From Pyrus communis (taxonomy: Eukaryota > Streptophyta > Magnoliopsida > Rosales > Rosaceae), in assembly GCF_963583255.1 (NCBI RefSeq), contig NC_084803.1, positions 28,122,428 to 28,186,427 on the forward strand: a stretch of DNA of 64,000 nt. Reading direction: 5' to 3'. The notes below the pieces were generated by a model that saw nothing but the letters and a program-made list of their open reading frames with translations, had not been told where the DNA came from and did not search any database. Numbering within the stretch: position 1 is the first letter of the stretch; each line of letters begins with the position of its first letter. A program made the translations under genes and the position numbers. Below are positions 1 to 11,613 of this stretch, piece after piece.

Positions 1-2095
1 TATGTTGTGTTTATTTAGTTATTTTAGTGTTTAAGGCCACTTTTGTGTATTTTCAGATTATAAGGCCAAAGTGCGCAAGAAGATGCAAATTGGAGTCTTT
101 TGGAGCGAAAGAGGAATGAATGAGTTGAAGACTTGAAGAAACGACGAATTCCTACTCCAACGATGAATTCTTACCAAAACGAGGAATCCTACTCAAACAA
201 GGTTTCCTATTTGAAGTAGGAAAGTTAACCCTAGGTTTCCCGTTTTGGTAACCTTTCCTAAACTTAAACGTCCATATTTTCTAGCCACTTTGAAGGCCTT
301 GTAGGCACTTTAGGACACAAAACCAAGGCCCTAGCCCAATTACACAGCCCTTGCCGTGCAAGGGAGGGCAATTTTGTCCTCTTTTATGCACTTAAACCCT
401 AACCCTTTTTCCTTGCAGCCACTCTCCCTTTTATTTCTGAATTTTAACCTATTTCTCTCCTAAACTAAACCTAGCCGCACCCTAGGGGTTCCAATCATTC
501 ACTCATAAACCCTAAACTACAACCTTTCAGCCGCACCTTTTTCTTAACCCTAAGCTACAAGCCGTCGCTTCTCCTCTCATTGATATTATTCTCTCATTCC
601 ATATTCATTCAGCCACCACCCTAATTCTCTCTCAGCTGCAAGAATTTTCCCATTCATTCTATTCAGCCTTCACACACACAAAACCTAGCAGCCGCAAGAA
701 TCCATCCCATTCTCCCATAAGCCGTAGCCACTATTACCCAAAAACCATCCAACCCGAGCCTTCCCCCTTCATTCCAGCCATCTTCCACACCTTTCCCACC
801 ATTGCCGCAGCCATCTCCACCATTCCAGCCACCTTCCACACCTCCACACACCTTCCACCAACCTTGCCGCACCACCAAACTTCCCTAAATCCAGCCACCA
901 ACCCAAAATAACATCCAGAAATTCCCTAAACCATCTCTGCCGCAGCAAGGAAAGGAGAAAGAGGAGCTTGGACGCGCAAAAATTCAAGTGGATTCGTTGT
1001 GCGTTCTAGGTGTAATCAATCTTTTGTTCGTTATGTTTAAACTCAATTTTATTTCTCTTTCTGTGAACATGAGAGGCTAAATCCCTAATTAGCTAGGGGG
1101 TGATTCGAAACTATGTTTATGCTTGTAATATGATTTGATTACCTTTGGTTGGAATTTCATGTATTGTGGATTCAATTTGTTTAACTGCTTGATTGATAAC
1201 TTATTTGTGTATGTTTATTGGGAGTGCACGCTTAATTTTCATGCATGAATATGACGCTAGAATATAAGTGAATTTCACCTAATAGTTATGAACTTATATT
1301 CACAAGTAGTGGAGGTTGCTTATAAACAATCGCGTTAAATGAATTCTTGGCACTAGTTTCATGCTTATCTTAGTAACGAATGCCTCGTCAACACTTATGA
1401 TTTCCAAAGAACGTAATGATTCTAACTTGTATCTTTATCATGCTATTCATATAGAGAACTTGTTAGGAATAATTTGTTTGCGATGCATATTCATCCAATT
1501 CAATGATTCTAGGGAAATTTGAAGGTTAATTTAAGCGGACCTAAATAACCCGGAGTGTTGAGTTTCATAATTCATCGAAAGACCAACCGAAAATCATCTT
1601 GTATGCAAGTGTGACATGTGTGGAGAAGAACCTTCTAGCTAGCATTCCATATTTTCATCACATTCATATTAACATTCTGCCCTTAATTACAATCTGTGCA
1701 TTTAGTTTAATTTCGTCAAAACCTCAATCCCCCTTTACTTTAGTGTCTAATTTAGTTAGAAAGTGTCTTAGTTTGTGTTTCTAAGTGTTTTGATTCAATT
1801 TATTTCCCAAATTCGTCCAAAGTAGTCAAAATGCTCAAAACTGCCCAGAAAGTGTTTTTAAGGCAGTTTTGAGTGTTTTGGGGCAGTTTTGAGTCTTTGT
1901 TTTAGTGTTTTATTGTTTAGTTTTGCATTCTTTGAGTCTAGTTTAGTGTTTTAACCTTTGTTTTACGTTTTTGAGTCAGTTTCCAAGTGATTTTGCAATC
2001 CCTCCTAATCCCCGGTTAAGAACGATCCCTACTTATTCATATACTACAATTGTCAAAAGAGGGTTTTAATTTGTGTGCTTATTTAGTTCGCATCA
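1..2095 (+). mobile_element. Family L solo-LTR-like repeat, copy 1 (5' end outside window)
   Basis: This copy matches the reverse complement of 22686-25059 and, by that alignment, lacks only about the first 47 bases, which lie off the window. It ends in GCATCA, the family's 3' terminus. Just inside that end is the signature shared by all copies: a stretch around 2005-2065 with 'CCTAATCCCCGG', 'ACGATCCCTACTTAT' and 'ACTACAATTGTCAAAA'. I see no coding capacity. Orientation is inferred from the copies that have target duplications and from the polypurine tract beside the copy at 28325. Confidence 0.75.
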
Positions 2096-3773
2096 CTTCC
2101 TTAGTCTCCTTTCCTTGCCGTGCAAGGGAGGTCCATTGTTGCCTATTCTAAGTCATTAAACCACATTCCTATTTCACCCTAGTTAATGCCGCACCTCACA
2201 TGCCTTTTCTATCCCAAAATCCTTGCCTAATTTCAGAATTAAACCACATCCCTTTTCATTTAATCAATGCCGCAATTACCTTCCCTTTCCCTTTGATTTC
2301 TGATTTCATATCTCCTTTTCCTTAGGGATTTGGGTGTCTAAATCCTTTCCTAAACTATGTAATAAACTTTAGGGATTCTTTCTCCCAAATAAATATCAAG
2401 GCCGCACCTTTCATTCAACCTTAATCACTTTTACACACAATCTGCCATCATTCACAAAAACAAGCTTCTTTGGCGCAACCTTTAACCCATCCTTCCACCA
2501 TTCATACACATTCATACCTTCATCCAAGCATCCATACACCATCCCCAACCTTTGCCGCACCACCCTACCATCCTAAACCCATTCACAACCTAGAAATCCA
2601 TCCACAAATCACCCTAGACCTCTTGTGCCGCAACTTTGCAAAGAAGAAGAGAAGAAGAGGAAGCCTTGGACGTTTGTGCACTCAAGTTGGAGTGTTGAAG
2701 CGTTTTTAGGTGTAATCTATCTTTTGTTTTCAATGTTTAATTCTATTTTCCTTTGTTTTGTTATGAACATGAGAGGCTAAACTCGTTTTAGCTAGGGGAG
2801 TCTTTGAAACCATGATTACGTTTATAATATGAGTTGATTAATTCCAGTTGTGATTTCATAAATTGTGAATGCAATTTACTTAACCGTTTGATGGATAACT
2901 TATTCTTGTATGTTGATTAGGGAGGCCTACTTAATTTGCATGCTTGAATTTGGTGCTAGAATATAAGGGAGTTTCACATAATCGTCACAAACTTATATTC
3001 ACAAGTAGTTAAGGTTGTTTTCACAATCATGTTAAGTAAATTCCTAGCACGAGTATCATGATGTCATAGTTATGAGTGCTTTGTCAATACTTATGATTTT
3101 CATTGAACGTAATTTTCTTTGATTGTATCTCTATTATGATGTCATGTAGGGAACTTTTGAAGAATGCTTTGGGTTGTCGTATGATGTCATCCAATCCAAT
3201 AACTTAAGAAAAATCTGAGGGTTAATTAGTGATGTCACGATTAATCTGGGGTGTTGAGGTTCATGGTTTATCGAAAAAGCAACCGGAAGTCAATTTCTGT
3301 TTGAATATGTCATGTGTGGAAAAGTGTTCCCTAGCTATCTAATCATCCATTGGTTTTTCCAAATTCGTTCAAATCTCTGTTAAGTCTTTTATTTACTTGT
3401 TTTTCTCTTAAATTCGTCCAAAACCCAATCTCCTTTACTTACTTGTTTCAAATCTGTCCAAAAGTGTGTTTTTGAGTCTTTTGAGTCAAAACCAATTGTA
3501 TTTTCGTCCAAGTTAAGTCCTAGAGTCTAAATTGAGTCTTTTTGATTGTTTTGAGTTGTTTTGAGTCTTTTACGTTTGTTTTGAGTCATATAAGTTTAGT
3601 TAAGAGTCTTTGAGTTTGTTTAAGTGTTTTTAAGCATATTTTTGTATCTTTGAGTCAGTTTTCATTAGATTATCAATCCCTCCTAATCCCCGGCCTAGAA
3701 CGATCCCTACTTATATCTATACTACAATTGTCAAAAAGAGGGATTAATTTGAGTGCTATTATTTATCACATCA
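2096..3773 (+). mobile_element. Family L repeat, copy 2 (5' part missing, diverged)
   Basis: From about 2110 the sequence repeats copy 1 from about 345 onward. Both have 'CCTTGCCGTGCAAGGGAGG', then related C-rich text, then 'GAACATGAGAGGCTAAA' and the conserved 3' signature, ending TATCACATCA at 3773. It is clearly more diverged than copies 1 and 22686-25059. The simplest reading is that copy 1 inserted into an older copy 2, whose 5' part then lies left of the window. No gene is visible. Confidence 0.65.
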
Positions 3774-5060
3774 CATCCACGACATTGTTCGAGTCAAGCT
3801 ATCTAGTCATGTAGGCATACGAGTGCACAACAAGGGATCTGTAACCTTCCATAGAGGAGGGAGAATACCCTGAGATATGATTTGGGAATCTTTGGCCAAA
3901 GCATACGAATATGACTTAGGAAGTTTGTTCCAAATCATATTCAACTGAATCATATAGAGAAGTATCACATTGGATAGTAGACATGAATTAAACTATCACT
4001 CAAACAATATGATTAAGAGTATTGTATTAGAGAAGGACCGTATTGTATTGTAATTGTAACTGGATAGGTTCTCCAACCACTTCTACTTAGCTTGGGTAGC
4101 CATGACATATTGCTAGGTGTCATTCATGGTTTGTGGAAGCCCTAAAGATTATAAAACACTAATCTTCATCAAAGGGAGAATTGAAATGAAGTTTCAATTC
4201 ACAATTGATCGTTAAGAGTAACAATCGCCCACTGCCTCGACCTAATGGATCGTATACCGAGTAAGGATGAAAGTAAAGAAATATAAATGAGATGGATAAG
4301 CCATTAAATGGTTTAATTTAGAATGGTCAAGATTAATTAATTATACGAAACGTTCATATTAGGCTTTCAAGTTAGTTTCGGGTCTTGAGGCCCAAAAGGA
4401 TTTTAGTCCATTATGTTTAAGTTGTATGACAACTAAAATAAAATGGGCAATTAGCGCAATAACTAAAGGAAACCGGCCATAGGGTGAGTGGTAGCAAACT
4501 TGGGTTAATTGCAAGTTTGCCACTCACATGTGAGGTGGTCTAAAGGCATCTTTATAGCCATTCTCTCGTTAGGGTTTTCTTTTGAGGCAAAAGAGCAAAA
4601 ATCTTTCTCTCTTTGTCTTCCAAAGAGGCCGGCCACACATAGAAGAAAATAGCTAGCAATCTTCCTTCCTCTAAGTCATCCATTTCATCTTCACACCTCG
4701 TCCTTGGTGTGGAGACTTAGAGACACCAAACTTTTGGTGTTCTTGGAGTTCCTCTCCTCAAATCCTCAAGGAGCAAAGGAGAAGCAAAGAAGCAACCATC
4801 CAAAGGAGTAAAGGAGCTGACTTGAAGGCCCTCCACTTGGGTGAATCCCTTGTGTAAACAAGGATGAGCTTAGGGTAATGAAACTCAAATTCTCTCTTCT
4901 CTTTAATTTGTTAAGGAGTCATTTGCTTCACCATTCACTAGGCTTTGAAAGTCATGGGTTTTAGATTTGTTTTTGAATGCATGCCTACTTTAAAGTGTTA
5001 TTAGTTTGCTTATGTGTTCAAATGTTCTCACATGTTCTTAGCTAGGACAAATTTTTTCCT
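3774..5060 (+). repeat. LTR-like dispersed repeat, family R2, plus orientation
   Basis: This stretch is repeated in reverse complement at 38056-39245 and, in part, at 16441-16791. Shared landmarks are the 'TAGCCATGACATA' / 'TATGTCATGGCTA' block near 4100 and 38655, the 'GGCCGGC' block near 4628 and 38105, and the 'TCTAAGTCTCCACACCAAGG' block near 4700 and 16756. It is non-coding. The layout resembles a retrotransposon LTR or leader, but I could not define both termini. Confidence 0.55.
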
Positions 5061-5371
5061 TCAAGTGGGTTAGACAGTTAGTTTTTGGGAAAGAAGGATA
5101 ATTAGTGGAGATTAAATCTGCACTATAATGCATATGCATGATTGATTTTTCGCTATTATGGTATAACACAATCTATAGTACTTATTTCTCTTTAAATGTA
5201 AATTTCAAACATACACACATGTTGAAGCGTGTCTTACAAACTAGATGAAGAAACTTGCAAATTTTAGCAACTTGTGTTCAGCTTATGATTTTTTTGGAAG
5301 GAGAGAATGAGTCCTTCAAGTGTCAAGTATTTTCTTTAAAATAATAATCATTAGCCCTAATTGGGAAGGGT
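5061..5371. other. Non-coding, nothing recognised
   Basis: AT-rich sequence with no supported exon, RNA gene or repeat boundary. Confidence 0.5.
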
Positions 5372-5512
5372 AGTGCTGCTCACACACCTTTTTTTACCTC
5401 CCACACATTCTTGGTTAATTTTTGTTCATTGATCTACTTCATCATTTGATCCGACAGCCGAAAATTGAGAGTGGTGTGTAAGAAGTAAAAATGAGTGTGT
5501 GGATAGTAGCAC
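5372..5512. mobile_element. Small MITE (family M1), copy 1
   Basis: The left end reads 'AGTGCTGCTCACACACC' and the right end reads 'GTGTGGATAGTAGCACCC', forming imperfect terminal inverted repeats. Just inside both ends are matching 'TACCTCCCACAC' and 'GTGTGTAAGAAGTA' blocks. A related copy lies at 12833-12975. At about 140 bp it is non-autonomous, and I cannot assign the superfamily. Confidence 0.6.
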
Positions 5513-5570
5513 CCAATTGTGAATTGTGCTAATGAACAATCAGCACGTGCCTCACTTGGTTTAGTTATCG

Positions 5571-5750
5571 GAAAGTGATCATCTCCGGATCCCTTCCACC
5601 AAATCCACCAATCCGGGCCCTTGAAATTTGATCAAACGGCTAAAGTCTTTATGATTTTTAAAGGAAGCCCCTATTTTTAGCCATTGGATCAAATTTCAAG
5701 GACCCGAATTGGTGGATTTGGTGGAAGGGATCCGGAGAGGATCCTTTTCC
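5571..5750. mobile_element. Foldback MITE, long near-perfect hairpin
   Basis: The two halves are nearly reverse complements over about 75 bases each: 'CTCCGGATCCCTTCCACC' at 5583 pairs with 'GGTGGAAGGGATCCGGAG' ending at 5737. The loop is short (about 5645-5675). The element is non-coding and related to the next one. Confidence 0.8.
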
Positions 5751-5863
5751 TTGGTTATCTAAAGCCAAGGAGATATATATATTTAAAGAAAAAAAAAGCA
5801 AGGAGATATAAACCTCCATGGGGGGTCCCCAAAGAGCAACAAGAACCTAGCTAGTGAAATCCG

Positions 5864-6063
5864 AGAAGAGATCCTCTCAAGATCAGGATCTCTTCCGCCA
5901 AAGTCACCAAATCAAGTGATCCGGGCCCTTGAAATTAGGTCAAATGGCTAAAGTTATTATAACTTTTAAAATGGGCCCATGTTTTTAGCTGTTTGATCAA
6001 ATTTCAAAGGTCCAGATCACTTAATTTGGTGGCTTTGATGGAAAAGATGAAGAGGACTCTTTC
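5864..6063. mobile_element. Foldback MITE, diverged relative of the 5571 element
   Basis: The left arm, from 'GAAGAGATCCTCTCAAG' to 'GGCTAAA', pairs with the right arm from 'TTTTTAGCTGTTTGATCAA' to 'GAGGACTCTTTC'. Shared 'GATCCGGGCCCTTGAAAT' and 'CAAATTTCAA' segments mark it as the same family as 5571-5750. Arm mismatches are more numerous, suggesting an older insertion. Confidence 0.7.
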
Positions 6064-6848
6064 TGTGAAATCCAACCCACCAAGATAAAGATCCAAGTAG
6101 TGGTCCCTGTAGGACAAGCAAAACCAAAAAGTATCACTTTAATCTTAGCCTATCTTTGATCCCTCTGTGGTCTTAAAGTTCTCAAAACATAAGCATAATT
6201 GATAACTAACAAGTATCCGCTACTTGTATCGGGCAGCTAGGTTGGAATTTTTATACATTTTTATTTTATCAATAGCTATGTTGGATATTAGTTTAAATTA
6301 TCCAACACATACGTAGGGCATGTGTTATTAGTTTAGTTGGTTTTGGAACCTTAACAACTATTGACTTCTCTTTCTCTTATAAAATGAGGCCGTACTTGTA
6401 CTTCTGCTAAAAGAAATCCATCCCTAATCCCTTGTACATTTAGGGTTGTGAGAGGCACAAATCTCTTTTTCTTGTTTTACTGATATGAGGGAAATAATAT
6501 GAATTTTAGATTTCTTTTAGAGCGAAAAAGAGAACACAATCCAACTACGAGGTTACATTAGTCGTTTTTCTAACTTAAAGCGTAAGAAAGTTTATTGTGC
6601 GATTTGAGCATCTCCGATTGTGGAAGATTTTCCACATTAGCCTTAATTAGTATTTTAAACTATCTCCAAATTGGTTAGTTAATTTACATAGGAAAAGAAT
6701 GTTCCTAGTGCTGCTTTTAGGCGAAACAACGTGATTGGACAATGCATTAAAATTCCAGTATATTGCGATCGGTCACTTGCATGGAGAAAAGATCATTCTT
6801 GATCGGCGGGGACCATCTTTTTTTGGACAAGTATCTTCTTCGAATTTT
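6064..6848. other. Non-coding stretch
   Basis: I see no supported gene. Near 6608 'GAGCATCTCCGATTG' resembles the terminus of the MITE at 62722, but no matching right end was found. Confidence 0.4.
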
Positions 6849-7022
6849 TTTTGTGGGAATCCGGGAATCAATCAATCGTGTCCGTTCATCGTACATCGTG
6901 CGATCAATTTTTGTTAGGTACTATTTATATTGAATTTTAAATCATAAATTAAAAATAATTTCTAATCGTACGATATATGATGAACAGACACGATTGACTG
7001 GTCATCTGGATCCCCACAAAGA
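6849..7022. mobile_element. Hairpin MITE
   Basis: The left arm 'TTTGTGGGAATCCGGGAATC' plus 'CGTGTCCGTTCATCGTAC' pairs with the right arm 'CGTACGATATATGATGAACA' plus 'GGATCCCCACAAAG'. The middle is AT-rich, and no open reading frame is credible. Confidence 0.7.
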
Positions 7023-7288
7023 GAATCTGGAGAGGATCATATTCCTCTTTTTTTAACTTCACTCTGTACTTAGCAGCTAGCTGGCTCTTGATAGTTATAC
7101 TAAGGGGGGCCGGCGAACACTATATTGCATAAAACAATTATGATTAACAGTGTCATAATGAGTCGGGTGAATGGTTCATTACTAATCATATTGATATCAT
7201 CTCAACTTAGTTACATTTTCACAAAAGACATTTGTGCTATTAGTAGGAAGTAGTAATATATTTTGTTAAGTTTCAAATGTGGACCTCA

Positions 7289-7462
7289 CGAGAAACGTTA
7301 AGGAAATTCTCTCAAAAGCAGGATTCTTCATGAACTTTTTGTCACCTCACAGTTTAGTGTCAATTTTCATGCCAACATTATAAAATATTGTGTTAAAGTC
7401 ATGAGGTGACTGAAAGTTCATAAAGAATCCCATTTTTTAGAGAGTCCCTTTAACATTTCTCG
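7289..7462. mobile_element. Hairpin MITE
   Basis: The left arm 'CGAGAAACGTTAAGGAAATT' through 'TTTTTGTCACCTCAC' pairs with the right arm 'ATGAGGTGACTGAAAG' through 'CCTTTAACATTTCTCG'. The arms are about 65 bp with some mismatches, and the loop is AT-rich. Confidence 0.75.
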
Positions 7463-7702
7463 GAACTCTTATCCAACAAATAGTTAATGCATATGATAAT
7501 TATAGGAATTACACATTGGAAAATGGTGATAAGTCTCATGGGATCGATTGGGAAGATTTGTGCTCCCCCTAGTGAATACCACGTTTTCCCCACAAGTGGG
7601 TTTTAATTTTTAGTGCACTTTTCTCAATTGTGATTATTAATTAAACTACCCAACAACATTTCATACTGGGAGAGCATTTTTTATCATCACCATAAACTAT
7701 AG

Positions 7703-7860
7703 TATATGTTCATCATACACCTAATTATCTATCACGTGTCTTTTCACTTAACCTTGATTAATTTTTTTATTCAGAATTAAAAAATAAATATTCAATATGA
7801 AGGATAACCAAATTTAAATAAAAAGACACGTGGTAGATGATTAGATTTATGGTGAGTATA
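7703..7860. mobile_element. Hairpin MITE
   Basis: The left arm 'TCATACACCTAATTATCTAT' then 'CACGTGTCTTTT' pairs with the right arm 'AAAAAGACACGTGGTAGATG' then 'ATTAGATTTATGGTGAGTAT'. It is non-coding and AT-rich in the centre. Confidence 0.7.
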
Positions 7861-9768
7861 CCCATGACTGAGCCAAATATCCATCACAGGTGGGGCCCTT
7901 ATACCAAATGAAAGAAAATAGAAAACAATAGTTACAAGAATGTTTAATTGGAGAGCAATCAAAAGTTTTTTGTTGTTAGTATAGTCATTGAAAAATTTAA
8001 TCAAACAAGACTAATGAAGCTTTAAATTTTGTATGAAAAATTTAGTATCGAGATGATTATATCACAATAACAGAGTTTGTTTACGTACGAGCTTTAATAA
8101 AAAACGAATTAACACAATAGATTCGAACAAAAATTTAAAGTCATGGCTAGCTCAAAACTATTACTATGAGATTTTTCTCTCAACATAATTGGATCTTCCT
8201 CTAGATTGTATAGATATTGTTTAATATGATATGTCAAAAAAAAAAGAAGCTATTGGCTTGAAAAATCAAAAGGTCGTTGGCATCAAAAGGCTTATATGGT
8301 AAAATAGAAGACTAGTTATAAGGCTTATTTGGTAAGAAAATCAGAAAATTGTTTGCATAAATAAGTCTCAAACCCATGACTTGCTGAAAACTTTGCGCTC
8401 AACTCCACTAATGGATCATATACTCTTGATCGTATAAGTTAGCAGACAAAACATATAAAATGGGTGAAATTTCAAGATGGGCCCTTGCCCATTCTGACCT
8501 CTATGTGGCTCTGTCTATAGAGCATACACCATAATTAGGGTGGTGAGTAAAGATGGTTCCTTTCATATAGTGAGATGTTTATGATACCTGACTCAGCATG
8601 ACAGACTATAATAAAAAATTGTGGTAAACTAAGTAAGTTGGTAGTACTACAAAGTAGTGGTTGACTATATATTTCTCGGTTCTATGAATTTTTCTTTTTT
8701 CAATTGATAAATCAAGAATATTTATTATATACATATAATATGTGAGTTTTGTGGATACATATTTCCGCCTTCTCCTTCTTGGACGAAAATACAACTGCAA
8801 AACAATTAACACCTTAGGTCAAGGCCAAGAGCCTTACGCACCCACGATGAATTTGGAGGGGGGCTTTGGCTGAAGAACCGATGCCAAAGTTAGAATTTGA
8901 GGGAAAAAGTGTTTAGAGAATTTTAGAGAATTTTGCAAAAGAGTTGGAATTAGGTTTTTGGGAGAAATGTGAGCTATTTATAGGGGTGTGGCCGGCCCCC
9001 ATTTGGAGAAAAAGGTTCCGGCTACTTATGGTGGTTTTTGGGTGTAATTGCAAGATATTATGTCAAAATAATATCTTCCAATCAATTAGGAAATTAATCA
9101 ATTAATTTAGGTAATTAATCCTAATCTGAATGAATATTTGAGGGTTACCTTTTGGGGAAGATTTGATGAGGATGTATGAAATAGGTTTTGAATAAATACC
9201 TATTTTGCTCACTTTTGACCTTGATTATCCGCTGCTTGCGTGTGGGAGTTCCGGTGTGCCTCAAGGGTAATTTTGTTTTATTTACCTAAAAATTCACGTG
9301 TCGTCTCCAAATTCTTCTTGATTATTTTTGGCTTCACAAGTTTGAAGTCATTTATTACTTTTTCAGTATCCAAAAGTAGTACACAACAATGCACTTATTT
9401 TTAATTTTACTTGTTAACCTTTTCAACCGATCCTCTACTGCGGAAGAGGTTTGCTTTGTTGAAAGAATTAAGCTATAGAAGCAAACTCAAAATTGTTTGG
9501 AAATGGTTGGGGAGAGGATAATAAAGTCATTATGTTGTGGAAGCTAGGGCTTTAACGTTTCTAAAATCGATAACATGTGTATTGTCTGCTCGGATACCAC
9601 AAAAGAACTAGAGAACCAACATCCAACTCTTGGAAATTAATTGGTATCAAACTAAGCTCCGCCGATACGATGACAATGATAACAACAACAAAAAATTACG
9701 ATTAAAGAGAAAATAGCTTGCAGTTTTCCCAACTCTTACAAGCTTGCATGTTCGAAGGTTGGAGCATT
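7861..9768. other. Non-coding; possible LTR fragment at about 8840-9320
   Basis: There is no supported gene. The 8840-9320 part has a TATA-like 'CTATTTATAGG' and a 'GGCCGGCCCCC' block reminiscent of LTR sequence elsewhere in the window, but no second copy or termini were found. The rest is AT-rich and featureless. Confidence 0.4.
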
Positions 9769-10125
9769 GATGAGACCGATTCCGGTCGCGTGATCAGCAT
9801 GAAAATGAGTGTTCATGGCGTAGATCAACTTCAGCCCCAACTCTTTGACAAGCGAGATATCCCTATCTACCGTCTTGTCCACCGGCTCAATCAACTACAA
9901 ATTCAACCAACAAATTAAAGACCCAAAATTCGCATCATAGTTTCATCATCATCCTAATCATAATTATAATCAAAATTAGTACTTAAATAATTAAACATTT
10001 AATAGAAAAAGGGTGACCAGAGCGGGTTTGTCGGGGTTAGAGACATCGGTGAGCAAGTAAGTGTAGGTGGATGACTCCTCGAAGAGCTGGCAGAAGAGGA
10101 GCTTGGAAGAAGAACCCACTGTTAT
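9769..10125 (-). pseudogene. ETHE1: ETHE1-like persulfide dioxygenase, two-exon fragment
   Basis: The minus strand encodes two exons. Exon 10018 to about 10125 reads [20 protein letters not shown] and continues to PDKPAL. Exon 9769-9894 reads [20 protein letters not shown] and continues to [15 protein letters not shown]. The join works with GT at 10017 and AG just before 9894. ETHE1 is a mitochondrial metallo-beta-lactamase-fold enzyme that oxidises glutathione persulfide with an Fe(II) centre; T-H-x-H-A-D-H is its metal motif and is present. After 'GLI' homology stops and a stop codon follows. No later exons were found, so most of the catalytic domain is missing. Retained introns imply a DNA-level copy rather than a retrocopy. 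Confidence 0.8.
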
Positions 10126-10859
10126 AAAAATCTCTGCCTAGCACCGTCTAGACGCCAAACGGCTGGCTGGCTGGCCATTGTCCCGATTAATAACTAGGGT
10201 TTGGAAAATTAAGAAAGATGACCTTGACCGCCTAAGCACCCACCTAGCTCGCTCAGACCCGCCTAGGTTGCGACTCTTAGACAGAGATGGGTAATTTCGT
10301 CAAACACATTGTGGGCACCCAAAGGCGTGAGAGCTGTTTCCGAATCCCAAATGTAGCAGCCCAATCCGGTTATTTTGGCTAACACACGTACAATAGCAGA
10401 AACGTAATTAATTCAAAATGGAGGCCCTATTTCACAACAAACATGAATAGTGCAATTCGAACCTCTACTTTAGACTAGAGTAATCGAGGCCCATTTCATT
10501 CTAATGCTTTTTAATTTGGTTATAATGAAACTGGATGTGCTAGAGCTTTTTCTTAATAAATTATTTTTCTTTTCTAGAAAGAAAAATGATTCGTGCATCC
10601 ACGTGGTCCTCTCAAAGTGCGTAGAAAGTGGGAAGGGTCCATCTTGGTAGAAAGCCCATTAAACTACAAGAGGATTCAGTGGCAGATCCATAACGTTGAA
10701 ATCTATTATCTACAAGTTTAAATATAAACCCTAATGCGGGTAATAACCCTTGGAATATTCTCAAAACAAGATACAGTGATCAATTATTCAATTATATAAT
10801 TAAAAAAGAAAACCAAGAAAAGCAAATTCAAATTCAGCACTTTAAGACGAACATTTCCA
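10126..10859. other. Intergenic region upstream of the ATL gene
   Basis: This is non-coding and separates the ETHE1 fragment (minus strand) from the ATL gene (plus strand). The two face away from each other. No repeat was recognised. Confidence 0.5.
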
Positions 10860-10867
10860 TATATATA
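10860..10867 (+). promoter_or_regulatory. Probable TATA box of the ATL gene
   Basis: 'TATATATA' lies about 50 bases before the ATG at 10918. With a start site about 30 bases downstream of the box, this leaves a short 5' leader. It is a match to the plant TATA consensus only. Confidence 0.5.
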
Positions 10868-10917
10868 CGAGCCGTGTGTGCAGCCATTTAAGTCCTAGGA
10901 ACAATTTCAGACAAAAC

Positions 10918-11613
10918 ATGACTGCATCTACTTCCTCTAGTCTTCAGCTCCTTCAGGAGGTCCTCGGAGGCATCAACTCCAGAAGATTACTCCTACAAAA
11001 CCCACTTTACCAACCACCAAACACCGCCTCTTCTCCAGTTTCTACAAACACAATCGACTCACCGTTAACAGACCAATACCCTGGAGACAACAGCTTCGAT
11101 GCTAACGTTGTTATGGTCCTCTCAGTCCTTCTGTGTGCCCTAATTTGCTCTCTAGGGTTAAACTCCATCATCAAGTGTGCTTTGAGGTGCTCAAGTTTTG
11201 TATCCTCCTCAGAGTCTAGATCAGCAGGCAACAACAACGCCACCTCAGCTGGGTTAGTCAACACAGGAGTCAAGAAAAAAGCCCTAAAAACGTTCCTGAC
11301 AGTGAATTACTCAGCTGAGTTAAAACTGCCTGGCTTGGACACGGAGTGTGCGATCTGTCTATCTGAGTTTACCGCCGGTGAGCGTGTACGCCTTCTGCCC
11401 AAGTGTAACCATGGTTTCCATGTCCGCTGCATTGATAAGTGGTTGAGTTCGCACTCTTCGTGCCCAAAATGCAGGCACAACTTGATTGAGACGTGTCAGA
11501 AGATTGTAGGCTACAGCCAACCGAGCTCATCGGAACCAGTTCAAGACACCATTGTAAGCATTGCACCACTTGAACCTGAAGGTTTCGTGCGTAGTTATAG
11601 GGGTATTAGCTAG
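10918..11613 (+). CDS. ATL-family RING-H2 E3 ubiquitin ligase (ATL78/79-like), 231 aa
   Basis: The protein is a membrane-anchored ubiquitin ligase that would pass ubiquitin from an E2 enzyme to substrates. A hydrophobic segment at residues about 64-86 ([18 protein letters not shown]...) is the single membrane anchor. A basic [10 protein letters not shown] at 117-126 occupies the place of the ATL GLD motif. The RING-H2 is complete: C144-x2-C147-x15-C163-x-H165-x2-H168-x2-C171-x10-C182-x2-C185, with the ATL-typical Pro two residues before the third Cys and the E2-contacting Trp (W175). The frame is open upstream to 10876 but has no earlier ATG, so I start at 10918 (MTASTSSS). The lack of introns and the length fit the family. 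Substrate and exact orthologue are unknown. This is the only fully intact host gene seen here. Confidence 0.93.
   Translation: MTASTSSSLQLLQEVLGGINSRRLLLQNPLYQPPNTASSPVSTNTIDSPLTDQYPGDNSFDANVVMVLSVLLCALICSLGLNSIIKCALRCSSFVSSSESRSAGNNNATSAGLVNTGVKKKALKTFLTVNYSAELKLPGLDTECAICLSEFTAGERVRLLPKCNHGFHVRCIDKWLSSHSSCPKCRHNLIETCQKIVGYSQPSSSEPVQDTIVSIAPLEPEGFVRSYRGIS

Noticed and set aside
9718..9918. Plus-strand frame of 66 codons
   Set aside because: It has no ATG start and lies antisense to the ETHE1-like exon, which explains its coding-like composition.
10876..10917. Upstream extension of the ATL reading frame
   Set aside because: The frame is open but starts with GTG rather than ATG, and it sits where the transcript leader begins after the TATA box. 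The first ATG is at 10918.
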